From assembly GCA_903871875.1 (NCBI GenBank), contig CAIQIR010000079.1, positions 124,001 through 188,000 of the forward strand: DNA of 64,000 nucleotides, written 5' to 3'. Positions 35,669-44,448 of this stretch are shown here, piece after piece. The number at the start of each line of letters is the position of its first letter. The stretch's first letter is position 1. The notes beneath the pieces are model-generated. The model was not told the origin of the DNA. It saw only the letters and a list, made by a program, of their open reading frames with translations, and made no database searches. This stretch comes from an uncultured Schlesneria sp. (GTDB lineage: Bacteria; Planctomycetota; Planctomycetia; Planctomycetales; Planctomycetaceae). The translations under genes were made by a program, and so were the position numbers.

Positions 35669-37021
35669 TCACTCGGTGATCGGAATCTGGCCAAGATCGA
35701 TGTCGATCGGCACATCCACGATTAAGGTGGGGGCTTCGTAGACGAACAGATACTGATCCGACGGAGCGGGGATCTTTTTCCAGCGATAGTCAACCGCGAC
35801 AGCACCATCAGATTGCTGGGTGGTGTCGAAATCAGTGAAGTTGATTCTAAGTTTGGATGCCGTCTCCAAATAGACCGCATTGTGGAACATCCAGGTCCGA
35901 TGCGACTCAAACGCTGGTCCGCCATTGTCGTAGCTGACAGTGATCCCGATTTCCGCATTCAACATGTCTGATTCAGTGGCTTCAAAAGTCGCTTGCCGCA
36001 ATCGGACGGACACGCCGCCACGTCGTCGAATCGTCGGGCGAGCGAGAGATTTTTGATCAAAGACGATTCGTTCCGTCGCGGCTGCGATTTGACAGTGCAG
36101 CGGACCACGAATCGCGACAGTGTTCGCTTTCAGTTCCTTGGGCAAACGAAAGTCCCATTGCAGGCGAACTTCACGACCACCGTCACTGACCGGAAATTCA
36201 TACTTGGCATTCGGATTCCATGGCGTCAGCGAAACTTCTTGATTGACTGTCGCGCTGAGATCCATCGCCGCCATCGAAAGGAACAGCGGGCGTAACCGCG
36301 GCTCGACCGAAATCCGACCGGTGATTCGCAAAATCCGCTGTGCTTCATCGCCCACCAAGGCACGGATTTCTGTATTGTCTATGGTGATCCGAAAGGGGCC
36401 AGTTCGCTGGACCGCCAATTGCTTGAGTCGCGTCTCCTCCGTGCGGAAGAGCCGAATGGCTGCCTCATTTTCCGCAAACTGCCATTGAAGTCGGCTTTGC
36501 TGACAAAGATCCTCAAGACAGTCCCAAAAGGATGATTTATCCCACGTGACTCGAATTCGCTGTTCTGAACCATTGCGGATAGCGTCGGCGAGAAAAACTT
36601 GGTTTTTGGACTGCTGTTGAATCTGATTGAGAAGTTCACGCAGCGTTGATTCGCCGGTGAAAGAAACTCGCGACGCTCCAGACGACTCCCGTGCTGCGCG
36701 GCGTTCGAGTTGTGGCCGAATGCGACGAATCGCTTCCCTAATTGGGACGCTTTCCACCAGATCGGGTGGGGGTAGCAACGGCAGAATCTCGGGACCCAGG
36801 TCGAGAAGCTGCCGTTCGGCTGAGCGTCGTTCCATCAGCGTGTTGGAGTCCAGACGGTGAATCAGGTCTTCGACCTGTTCGCGTGTCGTCGATCTGTCCG
36901 CGGACAAAACTTCCAAGGAGGCCAGTACCAAGATCCCGCAAGACAACAGCCAAACGAAGCCACTTCGTCCGTTAACTCGGTCAGTCCGTCGTTGCAGGGT
37001 TTGTCTGAATGGGGGCCACAT
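35669..37021 (-). CDS. Exported hypothetical protein with secretin-like N-terminal helices
   Basis: 450 residues from ATG 37021, with GAGG eight bases upstream; an upstream ATG at 37060 lacks one. A signal or anchor sequence (GFVWLLSCGILVLASLEVLSA, about residues 20-40) precedes EQVEDLIHRLDSNTLMERRSAERQLLDLGPEILPLL, a HEAT-like or armadillo-like pair. The segment STLRELLNQIQQQSKNQVFL resembles the short N-domains of secretins, and the second half is beta-rich with Arg/Thr-rich strands. I do not recognise a family. It converges on the dehydrogenase gene 71 bases away. Confidence 0.7.
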   Translation of the reverse strand: MWPPFRQTLQRRTDRVNGRSGFVWLLSCGILVLASLEVLSADRSTTREQVEDLIHRLDSNTLMERRSAERQLLDLGPEILPLLPPPDLVESVPIREAIRRIRPQLERRAARESSGASRVSFTGESTLRELLNQIQQQSKNQVFLADAIRNGSEQRIRVTWDKSSFWDCLEDLCQQSRLQWQFAENEAAIRLFRTEETRLKQLAVQRTGPFRITIDNTEIRALVGDEAQRILRITGRISVEPRLRPLFLSMAAMDLSATVNQEVSLTPWNPNAKYEFPVSDGGREVRLQWDFRLPKELKANTVAIRGPLHCQIAAATERIVFDQKSLARPTIRRRGGVSVRLRQATFEATESDMLNAEIGITVSYDNGGPAFESHRTWMFHNAVYLETASKLRINFTDFDTTQQSDGAVAVDYRWKKIPAPSDQYLFVYEAPTLIVDVPIDIDLGQIPITE

Positions 37022-37070
37022 GTCACAACCTCTGGTACACCAGAGAATCCTGAACGTCATCTCGCGGAGA

Positions 37071-37655
37071 CTAATGATCTTGTTTCGGCAGACCCTTCGC
37101 CGCCAACCCCAACATGATCAGTGACCAGCCGTTGAAGAGCATGTCCACGCCGATGAAGAGGCCAATAACCCACAGGCCTGACAGTGGCCAATCCTGGCAG
37201 ATGCTGATCCCGAGCAGCAGATTGATGATACCGTGCAGAATGAGCCAACCCGAATTATGAAATCGAACGGCAATCGCCAGTACAATGCGGAAGATACCGC
37301 TGAAAATCAGCAGCACGGCAATCAACAGCGTCAATGCCAGCGCCGTGGCCGCCGGATGGGCGATAATGAGGAACCCGGCGACGGCATACAGAATTCCGGC
37401 GAGCAGATCGACGAAGAAACCGCCCCATTCTTTGCAGCCGAAGGCATGCGCGGTTTGCAGTAAGCCGCCGATGACCATTAGCCACCCGATAAACACCATC
37501 GAGGCGAGCGTGAACAACACGGAGTAACCGATCGCAGTCGCTCCGAGCACGACCATCACGATTCCCATTGCGACAAACCAACCCCAGCGCTTCTGGAGTT
37601 GTTCGATGCCGACCAGATGAATTCCCGTGAATGAAACCTCACGCGTGTCTGACAT
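37071..37655 (-). CDS. HdeD-family membrane protein
   Basis: 194 residues from ATG 37655, six bases from GGAGAAG; two upstream ATGs (37667, 37685) fit less well. Six membrane helices, in the pattern of HdeD: WGWFVAMGIVMVVLGATAIGYSV-like opening, GWLMVIGGLLQTAHAF and repeats of about 28 residues with WxxLxxGI. HdeD was named for acid resistance in E. coli; in planctomycetes the role is not established. It ends 15 bases after... the upstream hypothetical gene start on the same strand, and the YeaQ-like gene is 54 bases upstream; the three may be co-transcribed as an envelope-stress set. Confidence 0.85.
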   Translation of the reverse strand: MSDTREVSFTGIHLVGIEQLQKRWGWFVAMGIVMVVLGATAIGYSVLFTLASMVFIGWLMVIGGLLQTAHAFGCKEWGGFFVDLLAGILYAVAGFLIIAHPAATALALTLLIAVLLIFSGIFRIVLAIAVRFHNSGWLILHGIINLLLGISICQDWPLSGLWVIGLFIGVDMLFNGWSLIMLGLAAKGLPKQDH

Positions 37656-37709
37656 GATCTTCTCCATGGTGTCGAAAAGTGGCAAACCCTTAACGCTTCG
37701 ATGCTTGAT

Positions 37710-38009
37710 CTATCGGACGGGCTTTCGCCGGTATTTTTTCAAGGCCCACCAGCCGACGATACATAGCAAGGAACCGATGAAGGCGGCGATCAGGTCTTCG
37801 AACGAGATCTTCAAATCGCCCAGTCCGAAGTCGAGGTGGAAGAGATAGAACACAAGGTTGCCGATCATTGCCCCCGCAATGCCGACCAAGAGATTGATCC
37901 AGCGACCGAAACCTTCGCGGGACAACGTCGCGACCCGGCTAGCGAGTGACCCGGCATACGCCCCCACGATGATCAGTACGATGAATTTTCCCAATGTCAG
38001 CCCGAACAA
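37710..38009 (-). CDS. GlsB/YeaQ/YmgE-family membrane protein
   Basis: 99 residues from TTG 38009, with GGAAGGAA nine to ten bases upstream. Three membrane helices with the family pattern: FIVLIIVGAYAGSLASRV, GRWINLLVGIAGAMIGNLVFYLF and FEDLIAAFIGSLLCIVGWWAL. The family, once called transglycosylase-associated, is linked to general stress in E. coli; the molecular role is unknown. It sits 54 bases before the HdeD-like gene on the same strand. Confidence 0.82.
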   Translation of the reverse strand: MFGLTLGKFIVLIIVGAYAGSLASRVATLSREGFGRWINLLVGIAGAMIGNLVFYLFHLDFGLGDLKISFEDLIAAFIGSLLCIVGWWALKKYRRKPVR

Positions 38010-38331
38010 ATTTCACCGTTCCTTCCAAGGGATGTTCCAATCTATCGCTTATCAGCACCGAGCCGACTGGCGGAACCCACATGACCATTGTTTCGATCGG
38101 TTCCTTCCTGGAATACCATTGTCAAAATAACGCCACGCCGTGAAAGACTAAAGGCCCTTAAGAACTTTCTTTTTAAGGCAGTCGGATTAAAGCGAAGGGT
38201 TTCGACGAAAGGCGGCCGGTTCCGTGATCTTTGTTCGATTATCAAAACGGATGTTTTGAATTTGGAGCGAAGAGTGTTAACAATCCAGGGGATGGCGACG
38301 GCTGACGCGAAACACCGACGAGGAGAGATTT
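38010..38331. other. Intergenic region between divergent YeaQ-like and SDR genes
   Basis: About 322 bases. The short open frames (38042-38245 minus, 38088-38426 plus) have no ribosome binding site or family signature. The region must hold both promoters. AT-rich stretches occur at about 38157-38185, but no convincing promoter pair is visible. Confidence 0.5.
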
Positions 38332-39090
38332 TTGTTTACTCGAATTGTTCAGAATTATGCCCAAAGCACGGCCATCGTCATCGGCGCGGGAGGAATTGGC
38401 GGCGCGATCATACAGCTCTTGGCTGAAAGCGGTGTCAAACTGGTTGTCGCGGACCGCGACGAATCGGTACTCAAATCACTTGCGATGACTTGGGGGGGTG
38501 AGAAGCTGTTCACGCGAAAACTGGATGTGCAAAACGCCAGTGCCGTCGCGGAATTCTTCGCCGAAATCCAGCGGGAAGTCGGGACACCTGACTATCTTTT
38601 TTATACGGCGGGGATTCTTAACATCGAGCCGTTTGCCGAGACCAGTAACGAGCTTTGGGAACGTGCCGTCAACGTGAATCTGAACGGTGCCTTCTACTGC
38701 GTCAAAGCCGCCGCAGATCTGATGCGAGTCCGAAAAAAAGGCAGCATTTTGTTACTTGGTTCGATTGCCGGAACAAAGGCGCGATCCGGCTCGCGAGTCA
38801 ATCCGGTTTACAATACGACGAAGGCGGCGCTGGCCGCGCTGGTGAATGCGACGGCCATGCAACTGCGATCTGATGGCGTACGAATCAATTGCATTTCGCC
38901 GGGACCCACAGAGACCACGATGATGGGCCTGCAACCACCACAGGTGCACGCGGCAGTCCATGAAATTACGTTGGACAGACGGATGAATGACCCCGTCGAA
39001 GTGGCTGAAGTGGCGTTATTTGTGGCGGCGCATGGTCGCTTCACAGGAGAGGACATCTGCCTGGGTGGTGGGGCCGGCCTGGGAGGTTGA
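38332..39090 (+). CDS. Short-chain dehydrogenase/reductase (SDR)
   Basis: 252 residues; TTG start with GAGGAG six bases upstream. Classical SDR: cofactor loop IGAGGIGGAI (about residues 17-26), acidic ADRDE after strand 2 (NAD preference), LDVQNAS, NVNLNGAF, catalytic Ser in LLGSIAG and Tyr-Lys in YNTTK, then CISPGPTETTM. The loop is GAGGIGG, a slight departure from the usual TGxxxGxG. All catalytic residues are present. Substrate unknown; the C-terminus LGGGAGLGG is glycine-rich. It is a single gene. Confidence 0.88.
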   Translation: MFTRIVQNYAQSTAIVIGAGGIGGAIIQLLAESGVKLVVADRDESVLKSLAMTWGGEKLFTRKLDVQNASAVAEFFAEIQREVGTPDYLFYTAGILNIEPFAETSNELWERAVNVNLNGAFYCVKAAADLMRVRKKGSILLLGSIAGTKARSGSRVNPVYNTTKAALAALVNATAMQLRSDGVRINCISPGPTETTMMGLQPPQVHAAVHEITLDRRMNDPVEVAEVALFVAAHGRFTGEDICLGGGAGLGG

Positions 39091-39228
39091 CGCAGCGGGC
39101 CATTTCTGGGCATTCCGATATTTTTCAGGCATCGCAGTTTTTTCTGTCGATCTGGCCTGCCTATAATCAACGTTGGAAACGATTGCGGGTGCTGTTCGAC
39201 TGTGAACTTGAACGTCGGGAGAAACACG

Positions 39229-39861
39229 ATGCACGCCCTTTTGATCAGTCTGGCATTGTTGGGCCAAGCCGAAGTGGGGCTGCCCCCTGCTCCGGCCGCC
39301 GATCCGACTTCTCTCCCTGTTCCGGCGGTTGGACCGGCCACCGAACGCATCGAAGATTTGAAGACGTGGCTCCTGGCGCGACTGATTGTGGACATGTCGT
39401 TCGATGCCCAGAAGTCGGCCGAGGTCGGACGGCTGATCGACACGATGAATGAGCAACAACTTCGCGTTTTGATCGCCGCTTACAAAGAGCGAGCGGCCAA
39501 GCTGGAGCAAGCTTCGAAAATTCAACAAGGCTCGGTGCAGCAGCAGGCTCTCGAACAAGCCAAATTAAACCAGCAGCAAGCGGAAGCGTATCGTGATCAT
39601 TTGAAACGGGAATATGACCGCCAGTTGCTGCAGGGATACATGACTCAAAATCTGGTTCAGCAAAATATTGTCAATCAGCAGATGATGTATTCCCAGTATG
39701 GCCCGTTCACCTACGGCGGGTATGGATATAGCCCGTTGGGATTTGGGGGGCTGGGAAATGGCGTCATCAATTATGGCGGGTACGGCTACGGTGTCGCGGG
39801 TAATGGCGGCCCAGCGATGTACGGCAATCCCTACTACGGCAGTGGGATGGGCTTCTATTGA
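39229..39861 (+). CDS. Exported coiled-coil protein with Gly/Tyr-rich tail
   Basis: 210 residues from ATG 39229, about eight bases from GGGAG; an earlier in-frame GTG at 39202 lacks an SD. A short signal peptide (HALLISLALLGQA) leads to a Pro-rich segment, then a Gln/Ala/Glu-rich helix with heptad character (RAAKLEQASKIQQGSVQQQALEQAKLNQQQAEAYRDHL region, about 95-135). The last 50 residues are Gly/Tyr-rich repeats (YGGYGYSP, YGGYGYGV, YYGSGMGFY). It is probably a periplasmic or surface structural protein. I recognise no family. Confidence 0.7.
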   Translation: MHALLISLALLGQAEVGLPPAPAADPTSLPVPAVGPATERIEDLKTWLLARLIVDMSFDAQKSAEVGRLIDTMNEQQLRVLIAAYKERAAKLEQASKIQQGSVQQQALEQAKLNQQQAEAYRDHLKREYDRQLLQGYMTQNLVQQNIVNQQMMYSQYGPFTYGGYGYSPLGFGGLGNGVINYGGYGYGVAGNGGPAMYGNPYYGSGMGFY

Positions 39862-40085
39862 TCTGCCCTTTGATGGTCAAGAAGTTCGCACGCCGATTTT
39901 GCTGACAATGGAGGCCGATGGGAACTACCGGTGCCTGTTGCGCTGAGGCGGTTGGTTCTCTTTTTCGTGAGCTCCACCGGTTTCCGTGCCTCAACATGGC
40001 ACTGCGACCAAAGCGGCATTCGAATTGCACCTCAGGCCGTTTGACAATTCTTTCATTCAGGTCTGTGAGTAAAATAGGGACGACA

Positions 40086-41048
40086 ATGGCGAATCGGTTG
40101 CGCGTGTTAATGACGGATCGTGCCTGGCCGGACACGGAAATTGAGTGCGCGATTCTTCGAAAAGCGAACGCGGACCTGATCGAGGCCCCGGCGACCGACG
40201 AAGCGACATTGGTCGGTTTGGCGAGCGATGTTGATGCCATCGTGACCAACTGGGCTCGCGTGACCGACCGAGTGATTCGAGCTTGTCCCAGGTGCCGTAT
40301 CGTGGCCCGCATGGGTATCGGGATCGACAACATCGCTGTCGGAACGGCCACGGAGCTTGGAATTCCCGTGACCAATTGCCCCGACTATTGCGTGTCGGAG
40401 GTGTCCGATCATGCGTTGGGACTGCTTTTGGCGTGTGCTCGCCGGATTGGATTCTTTCATTTGCGGACCAAACAAGGAGAATACAATCTGGGCGCGGCGA
40501 CGACCATGCGCCGCTTGTCGGAACAAACTGCGGGTGTCGTTGGCTTGGGGCACACTGCGCGGGAACTGGTGCCAAAATTGCGAGCACTGGGACTGACCGT
40601 TCTCGCTCATACTCCGTCTGGCTCTGATCACGGCACGGGATGCCGTATGGTTTCGTTAAACGAACTTTTGCAGCAAAGCGACTTTGTTTCATTGCACGCG
40701 CCGTCCACGCCGGAAACGCGGCATTTGATTAATGCCGACCGACTGAAGCTGATGAAGCCCACGGCCTACTTGATCAATACGTCGCGCGGCGGACTGATTG
40801 ATCCGGCCGCCTTGTGGACGGCCTTGCAGGAAGAACAACTGGCTGGTGCGGCTCTGGATGTGTTCGAGCCCGAACCGCCAGACCTACGCGATCCGCTATA
40901 CCGAGACGAGAGAGTGATCGTGACGCCCCATGCGGCATTTGTTTCCGCTGAATCGCTGAACGAAATGCGATCTCAAGCCCTGAGTCAGGTTGTCCAGGCC
41001 TTGCGTGGCGAACGGCCCAATAATCTGATCAATCCACAATTCGCGTAG
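40086..41048 (+). CDS. D-isomer-specific 2-hydroxyacid dehydrogenase (second copy)
   Basis: 320 residues from ATG 40086 with AGGG about seven bases upstream; the frame opens at 39918 but without coding character. Family residues: Arg in NTSRGGLID, Glu in LDVFEPEPP, His in VTPHAAF. The substrate domain has MGIGIDNIAVGTA and NCPDYCVSEVSDHALGL, the form called CtBP/phosphoglycerate-dehydrogenase-like. The cofactor segment reads GVVGLGHTARELV with LAHTPSGSD after strand 2, lacking the acidic NAD-type residue. Close in type to the copy at 51822. It stands alone, followed by a gene-poor region. Confidence 0.88.
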   Translation: MANRLRVLMTDRAWPDTEIECAILRKANADLIEAPATDEATLVGLASDVDAIVTNWARVTDRVIRACPRCRIVARMGIGIDNIAVGTATELGIPVTNCPDYCVSEVSDHALGLLLACARRIGFFHLRTKQGEYNLGAATTMRRLSEQTAGVVGLGHTARELVPKLRALGLTVLAHTPSGSDHGTGCRMVSLNELLQQSDFVSLHAPSTPETRHLINADRLKLMKPTAYLINTSRGGLIDPAALWTALQEEQLAGAALDVFEPEPPDLRDPLYRDERVIVTPHAAFVSAESLNEMRSQALSQVVQALRGERPNNLINPQFA

Positions 41049-41194
41049 ACGTTGGCCCGAAGTCGCAAACGGATCTCAGAACGTGTTTTGAAATGGTGTG
41101 AATCATAAAAAACGGCGACGGCTCCGTTGCAACGTCTTGGCAATCCAAGGAAGGAGCCGCGGCCGTGTGAGTGTCAGATGCTGTCACCCGACTC

Positions 41195-41230
41195 AAGGGA
41201 CATTCTACCAACGGTAGAATGTCCCTTTTT
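41195..41230 (+). terminator. Strong intrinsic terminator
   Basis: AAGGGACATTCTACC (41195-41209) pairs perfectly with GGTAGAATGTCCCTT (41213-41227) over 15 bp around a 3-base loop AAC, and the stem runs into TTT. This is a textbook Rho-independent terminator, 146 bases after the dehydrogenase stop. Confidence 0.85.
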
Positions 41231-41293
41231 CTTTCCAGATTCGCCAAATTGCCAAAGATCAAGCGTAATTCGTCACGGCAGGAAACGGTTGGA

Positions 41294-41381
41294 CATCTTG
41301 AGCATGTTGAACATCTTCCTATTTCTCAGGCTCGAAATGCAGGTGTCCAAGATGCTCATCTTGAACACCTTGAGCATCTTG
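41294..41381. repeat. Two blocks of a 9-bp repeat (ATCTTGAGC type)
   Basis: Block 1 (41294-41317) reads CATCTTGAGC-ATGTTGAAC-ATCTT; block 2 (41357-41381) reads CATCTTGAAC-ACCTTGAGC-ATCTTG. The period is 9 bases with single-base changes between units. Just before block 2 AAGATG-CT-CATCTT forms an inverted repeat. Because the period is a multiple of three, all frames stay open through it. Confidence 0.7.
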
Positions 41382-41878
41382 TTCTGGCGGAATCCAATCC
41401 CTATCAGGATCGGCCTCGAACAAACGGCTGCCAGCCGGGTATCGACGTGCAATGATCTCCACGGAACGTGGAAAACAGCACGCAAGACTCGCTGCTCGTC
41501 ATCCGACTGAATGCTCACAGATGCCAAAATAGCGAATAGAAAAATTTTCGCAGCGCCAATTTGGCTGTAGTTTCCAAACGTTTGGAAGATCCAATTCGAC
41601 GACCGATGCATGCCGAAATCGGGGTGTCATTCGCCGAGTGGGGCAGATCGCGAAACGGTGACATTTTATTCACGCCGATGCGGTGCGGGCGCTCTCCGTA
41701 AAACTGCGGTGTCAATCAGCCCATGGCCAGCCCCACGATCCCTTCGTCCATTGGCGTGAAGCGTGGATGTCGTCAGACCTTTGCCGGCCGGAACAACACT
41801 CCGCATGACAATCACCTACGGGCGAGACCTTCGGCATTTGGTTGACAATCCTCGCTATCACGTGCGACCATAGCCTTC

Positions 41879-44425
41879 ATGAAAACACGTTTTCTCTCTG
41901 GCTTCGCTGTCTTTCTGGTCGTTCTCGTCGCGATTTGTCGTGCCGAGGAAACCTCGCCGACGGCCGAGCAAACTGCGTTTTTTGAACAGCATGTTCGACC
42001 TCTGCTGATTGAACGCTGCCACAAGTGCCATGCCGAGGCGAAGCAGGTCAAAGGAGGTCTTCGCCTCGATTCCCGTGCGGGATGGCAAAAGGGAGGCGAG
42101 ACCGGACCGGCGGTGATTCCCGGAAAGCCCGATGACAGCCTGCTGATCAAGGCGGTGCGATACGACAATGTGGATCTGCAGATGCCACCGGAAGGCAAGC
42201 TTTCGGATGTCGAGATCGCGCGTTTGGAGGAATGGGTGCGGCTCGGCGCGCCCGACCCACGCCAGGAAGCGTCGCCACCGATGGCCGCTCGCGGCGAGCG
42301 GTTGGCGGCGACGACTCATTGGGCCTATCAACCGTCGCAGTTGCCATCGGTTCCATCCGTCCGCAATGGGGATTGGTCGCTGAACGATATCGACCGTTAT
42401 GTTCTGGCGGTGTTGGAAGAAAAAGGATTGTCGCCCTCGCCCGATGCGGATCGATATCGCTGGCTACGTCGTGTTTCTCTGGATCTAACGGGCTTGCCTC
42501 CGACAGTCGAAGAGATCCAGTCATTCGTTGATGATCGATCTGGTCAAGCGTTTGAGTCTGTCGTGGATCGGTTGCTCGCGTCACCCGCCTTCGGTGAGCG
42601 ATGGGCTCGACCCTGGCTTGATCTCGTGGGGTATGCCGATCAGATTGGATCGGCGAACAACGTTCCTGCCGAGCATGCCTGGCGCTACCGCGATTATGTG
42701 ATCCAGTCGATGAATCTCGATAAGTCCTTCGAGGAATTCGTGCGTGAACAGCTCGCAGGCGATCTTCTCGAGGCCACGAGCATTGAACAGCGACAAGACC
42801 AATTGACCGCCACCGGATTTCTGGTGCTGGGCAACGTGAACATTGTCGAAAGCGATAAGCTCGTGATGGAAATGGATCTGGTGGATCAGCAGATCGAGAA
42901 AGTGGGCAAAACGTTTCTCGGTATGACACTCAATTGCGTGCGTTGTCATGATCACAAATTCGATCCGATTACGCTGAAGGACTACTACGGGCTCGCCGGT
43001 ATTTTCGGCAGCACGGCATCGACTTACCGGGAAGAACGCGGCGTGTGGAGTTCCGTCTCGAAATCGCAGCTTCCCGAAACGCTGGAACAGTTCACACGTC
43101 GGCAGTCCGCCTTACGAGGACACGAACAAAAAGTGGCCGCCTTGCAACAGGAACGGACGGCCGCGGACGCGCGAATCAACGAGCTGGATCAACTGATCAA
43201 AGTGGCAAAAGAGATCCCGACGGAATCACCGTCCCCGCAAGTGGCCGATTGGGAAAAAGAGCGGGCTGAAGTGGTGGCCAAGCGACCTGCGTTTGAGCAA
43301 AAATTATGGCATCTCAACTATCTTCAACCATCGCCTCCGGTGGCCTTCGCTGTTAAAGACGCCGCGGTCACGGCCGATGCTCGGGTGCAGGTTCGCGGCA
43401 ATCCGCATGTTCAGGGCGCCGAAATGCCGCGAGGATTTATTCAGGTCGCCACCCATGGATCGGTCCCCGTCATCGATAAGGACCGGAGCGGTCGGTTGGA
43501 ACTGGCAGAATGGCTCACGCATGCGGCCAGTCCGCTGGTCAGTCGTGTGGCCGTCAACCGATTATGGGAACGAATGTTCGGAAAAGGGCTGGTCGGTTCG
43601 GTTGACTATTTTGGTGTCCGTGGTGAACTTCCCACGCATCCGGAATTGCTCGAATATCTGGCAAGTCGATTTGTCAGTCAGGGCTGGTCGCAGAAGCGGT
43701 TGATTCGTCAGCTGGCACTCAGCCGGACCTATCGACAACGGACCGAAGCGACCGAAACGTCACAGCGTGCCCTTTCGGTGGACCCGGACAATCACCTTTA
43801 TTGGCGGATGAGTCCCCGACGACTCGATGCCGAGATGTTGCGAGATTCGGTCCTGGCGGTCAGTGGGGGATTGGAGCCCAGCTCGGGAGGCCCGGCATTG
43901 GCACCCGAATTCGCCGAAAATGTCGGCGGTCTGAATCCCAAGGATGTGAATCCGATCAGTTTTTCACTTAACCGTTTTCGCGACAATCAGCAGCGACTGC
44001 GGACGATCTATCTGCCGGTGGTCCGCTCGTCCGATCAGCGGGGGCCGGCGGAGGTGTTGAATTTCTTCGATTTTCCACAACCGGCTCGGCTCGCTGGAGA
44101 CCGTCCCACGACGGCGGTGACATCGCAGACGTTGTTCCTTTTAAACGGTCCTTTGTTGAAGGAGGCCTCGCGAAGATTGGCCATCGAGCTTCTCTCGCAA
44201 GCCGCGTTGACGAATGACGTTGATCGGGTTACAGCATTGTATCTGCGGGTGATGAACCGGGCCGCGACATCTGAAGAGACTCAAGCAGCCCAGCTGTTTT
44301 TGGCGGCGTCCGATGATTCGACCGCGACGACGACGAATCAACCCACGGCCGGTGATGCCGCCCTGCCCTGGCAGCGGTTGATCCACGCCTTGATGGCCTC
44401 GAATGAATTCCTGTTCCGACTTTGA
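41879..44425 (+). CDS. Planctomycete DUF1549/DUF1553 cytochrome-c-like protein
   Basis: 848 residues with a signal peptide (about 1-23). Order: N-terminal PSCyt1 cytochrome-c-like domain with CHKCH (haem motif, about 44-48) and KGGLRLDSR, IPGKPDDSLL, MPPEG; DUF1549 (DIDRYVLAVLEEKGL, RRVSLDLTGLPPT, GERWARPWLDLVGYAD) with a second CVRCHDHKFDPI motif; a coiled coil at about 405-450; and DUF1553 (WLTHAASPLVSRVAVNRLWERMFGKGLV, TYRQRT, RRLDAEMLRDSVLAVSG). Covalent haem is likely from CxxCH. The family is exclusive to Planctomycetota-related lineages and of unknown reaction. It is followed after 23 bases by a DUF1501 gene, the standard pair. Confidence 0.95.
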   Translation: MKTRFLSGFAVFLVVLVAICRAEETSPTAEQTAFFEQHVRPLLIERCHKCHAEAKQVKGGLRLDSRAGWQKGGETGPAVIPGKPDDSLLIKAVRYDNVDLQMPPEGKLSDVEIARLEEWVRLGAPDPRQEASPPMAARGERLAATTHWAYQPSQLPSVPSVRNGDWSLNDIDRYVLAVLEEKGLSPSPDADRYRWLRRVSLDLTGLPPTVEEIQSFVDDRSGQAFESVVDRLLASPAFGERWARPWLDLVGYADQIGSANNVPAEHAWRYRDYVIQSMNLDKSFEEFVREQLAGDLLEATSIEQRQDQLTATGFLVLGNVNIVESDKLVMEMDLVDQQIEKVGKTFLGMTLNCVRCHDHKFDPITLKDYYGLAGIFGSTASTYREERGVWSSVSKSQLPETLEQFTRRQSALRGHEQKVAALQQERTAADARINELDQLIKVAKEIPTESPSPQVADWEKERAEVVAKRPAFEQKLWHLNYLQPSPPVAFAVKDAAVTADARVQVRGNPHVQGAEMPRGFIQVATHGSVPVIDKDRSGRLELAEWLTHAASPLVSRVAVNRLWERMFGKGLVGSVDYFGVRGELPTHPELLEYLASRFVSQGWSQKRLIRQLALSRTYRQRTEATETSQRALSVDPDNHLYWRMSPRRLDAEMLRDSVLAVSGGLEPSSGGPALAPEFAENVGGLNPKDVNPISFSLNRFRDNQQRLRTIYLPVVRSSDQRGPAEVLNFFDFPQPARLAGDRPTTAVTSQTLFLLNGPLLKEASRRLAIELLSQAALTNDVDRVTALYLRVMNRAATSEETQAAQLFLAASDDSTATTTNQPTAGDAALPWQRLIHALMASNEFLFRL

Positions 44426-44448
44426 AATTTCTCGATTGAAGGCCTGCC

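Larger units (their letters stand above)
41049..41878. other. Gene-poor region with terminator hairpin and nonamer repeats
   Basis: About 830 bases between the dehydrogenase and the DUF1549/1553 gene. Holds an imperfect inverted repeat near 41113-41162 (ACGGCTCC and GGAGCCG), a perfect 15-bp hairpin with T-tract at 41195-41230, and two nonamer repeat blocks at 41294-41381. From 41400 to 41878 I see no further structure or gene. Open frames over the repeats translate to repetitive Leu/His/Glu peptides and are not believed. Confidence 0.6.

Noticed and set aside
38042-38245. 67-codon minus-strand frame between divergent genes
   Set aside because: No ribosome binding site, no recognisable domain, and a promoter region is expected here.
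41171-41510. Overlapping open frames with LEHLEHL and related repeats
   Set aside because: They are a by-product of the 9-base repeat and overlap the terminator hairpin.
41029-41878. Mobile element or insertion sequence
   Set aside because: The inverted repeat at 41195-41227 is a terminator hairpin with T-tract; no transposase or target duplication is visible.
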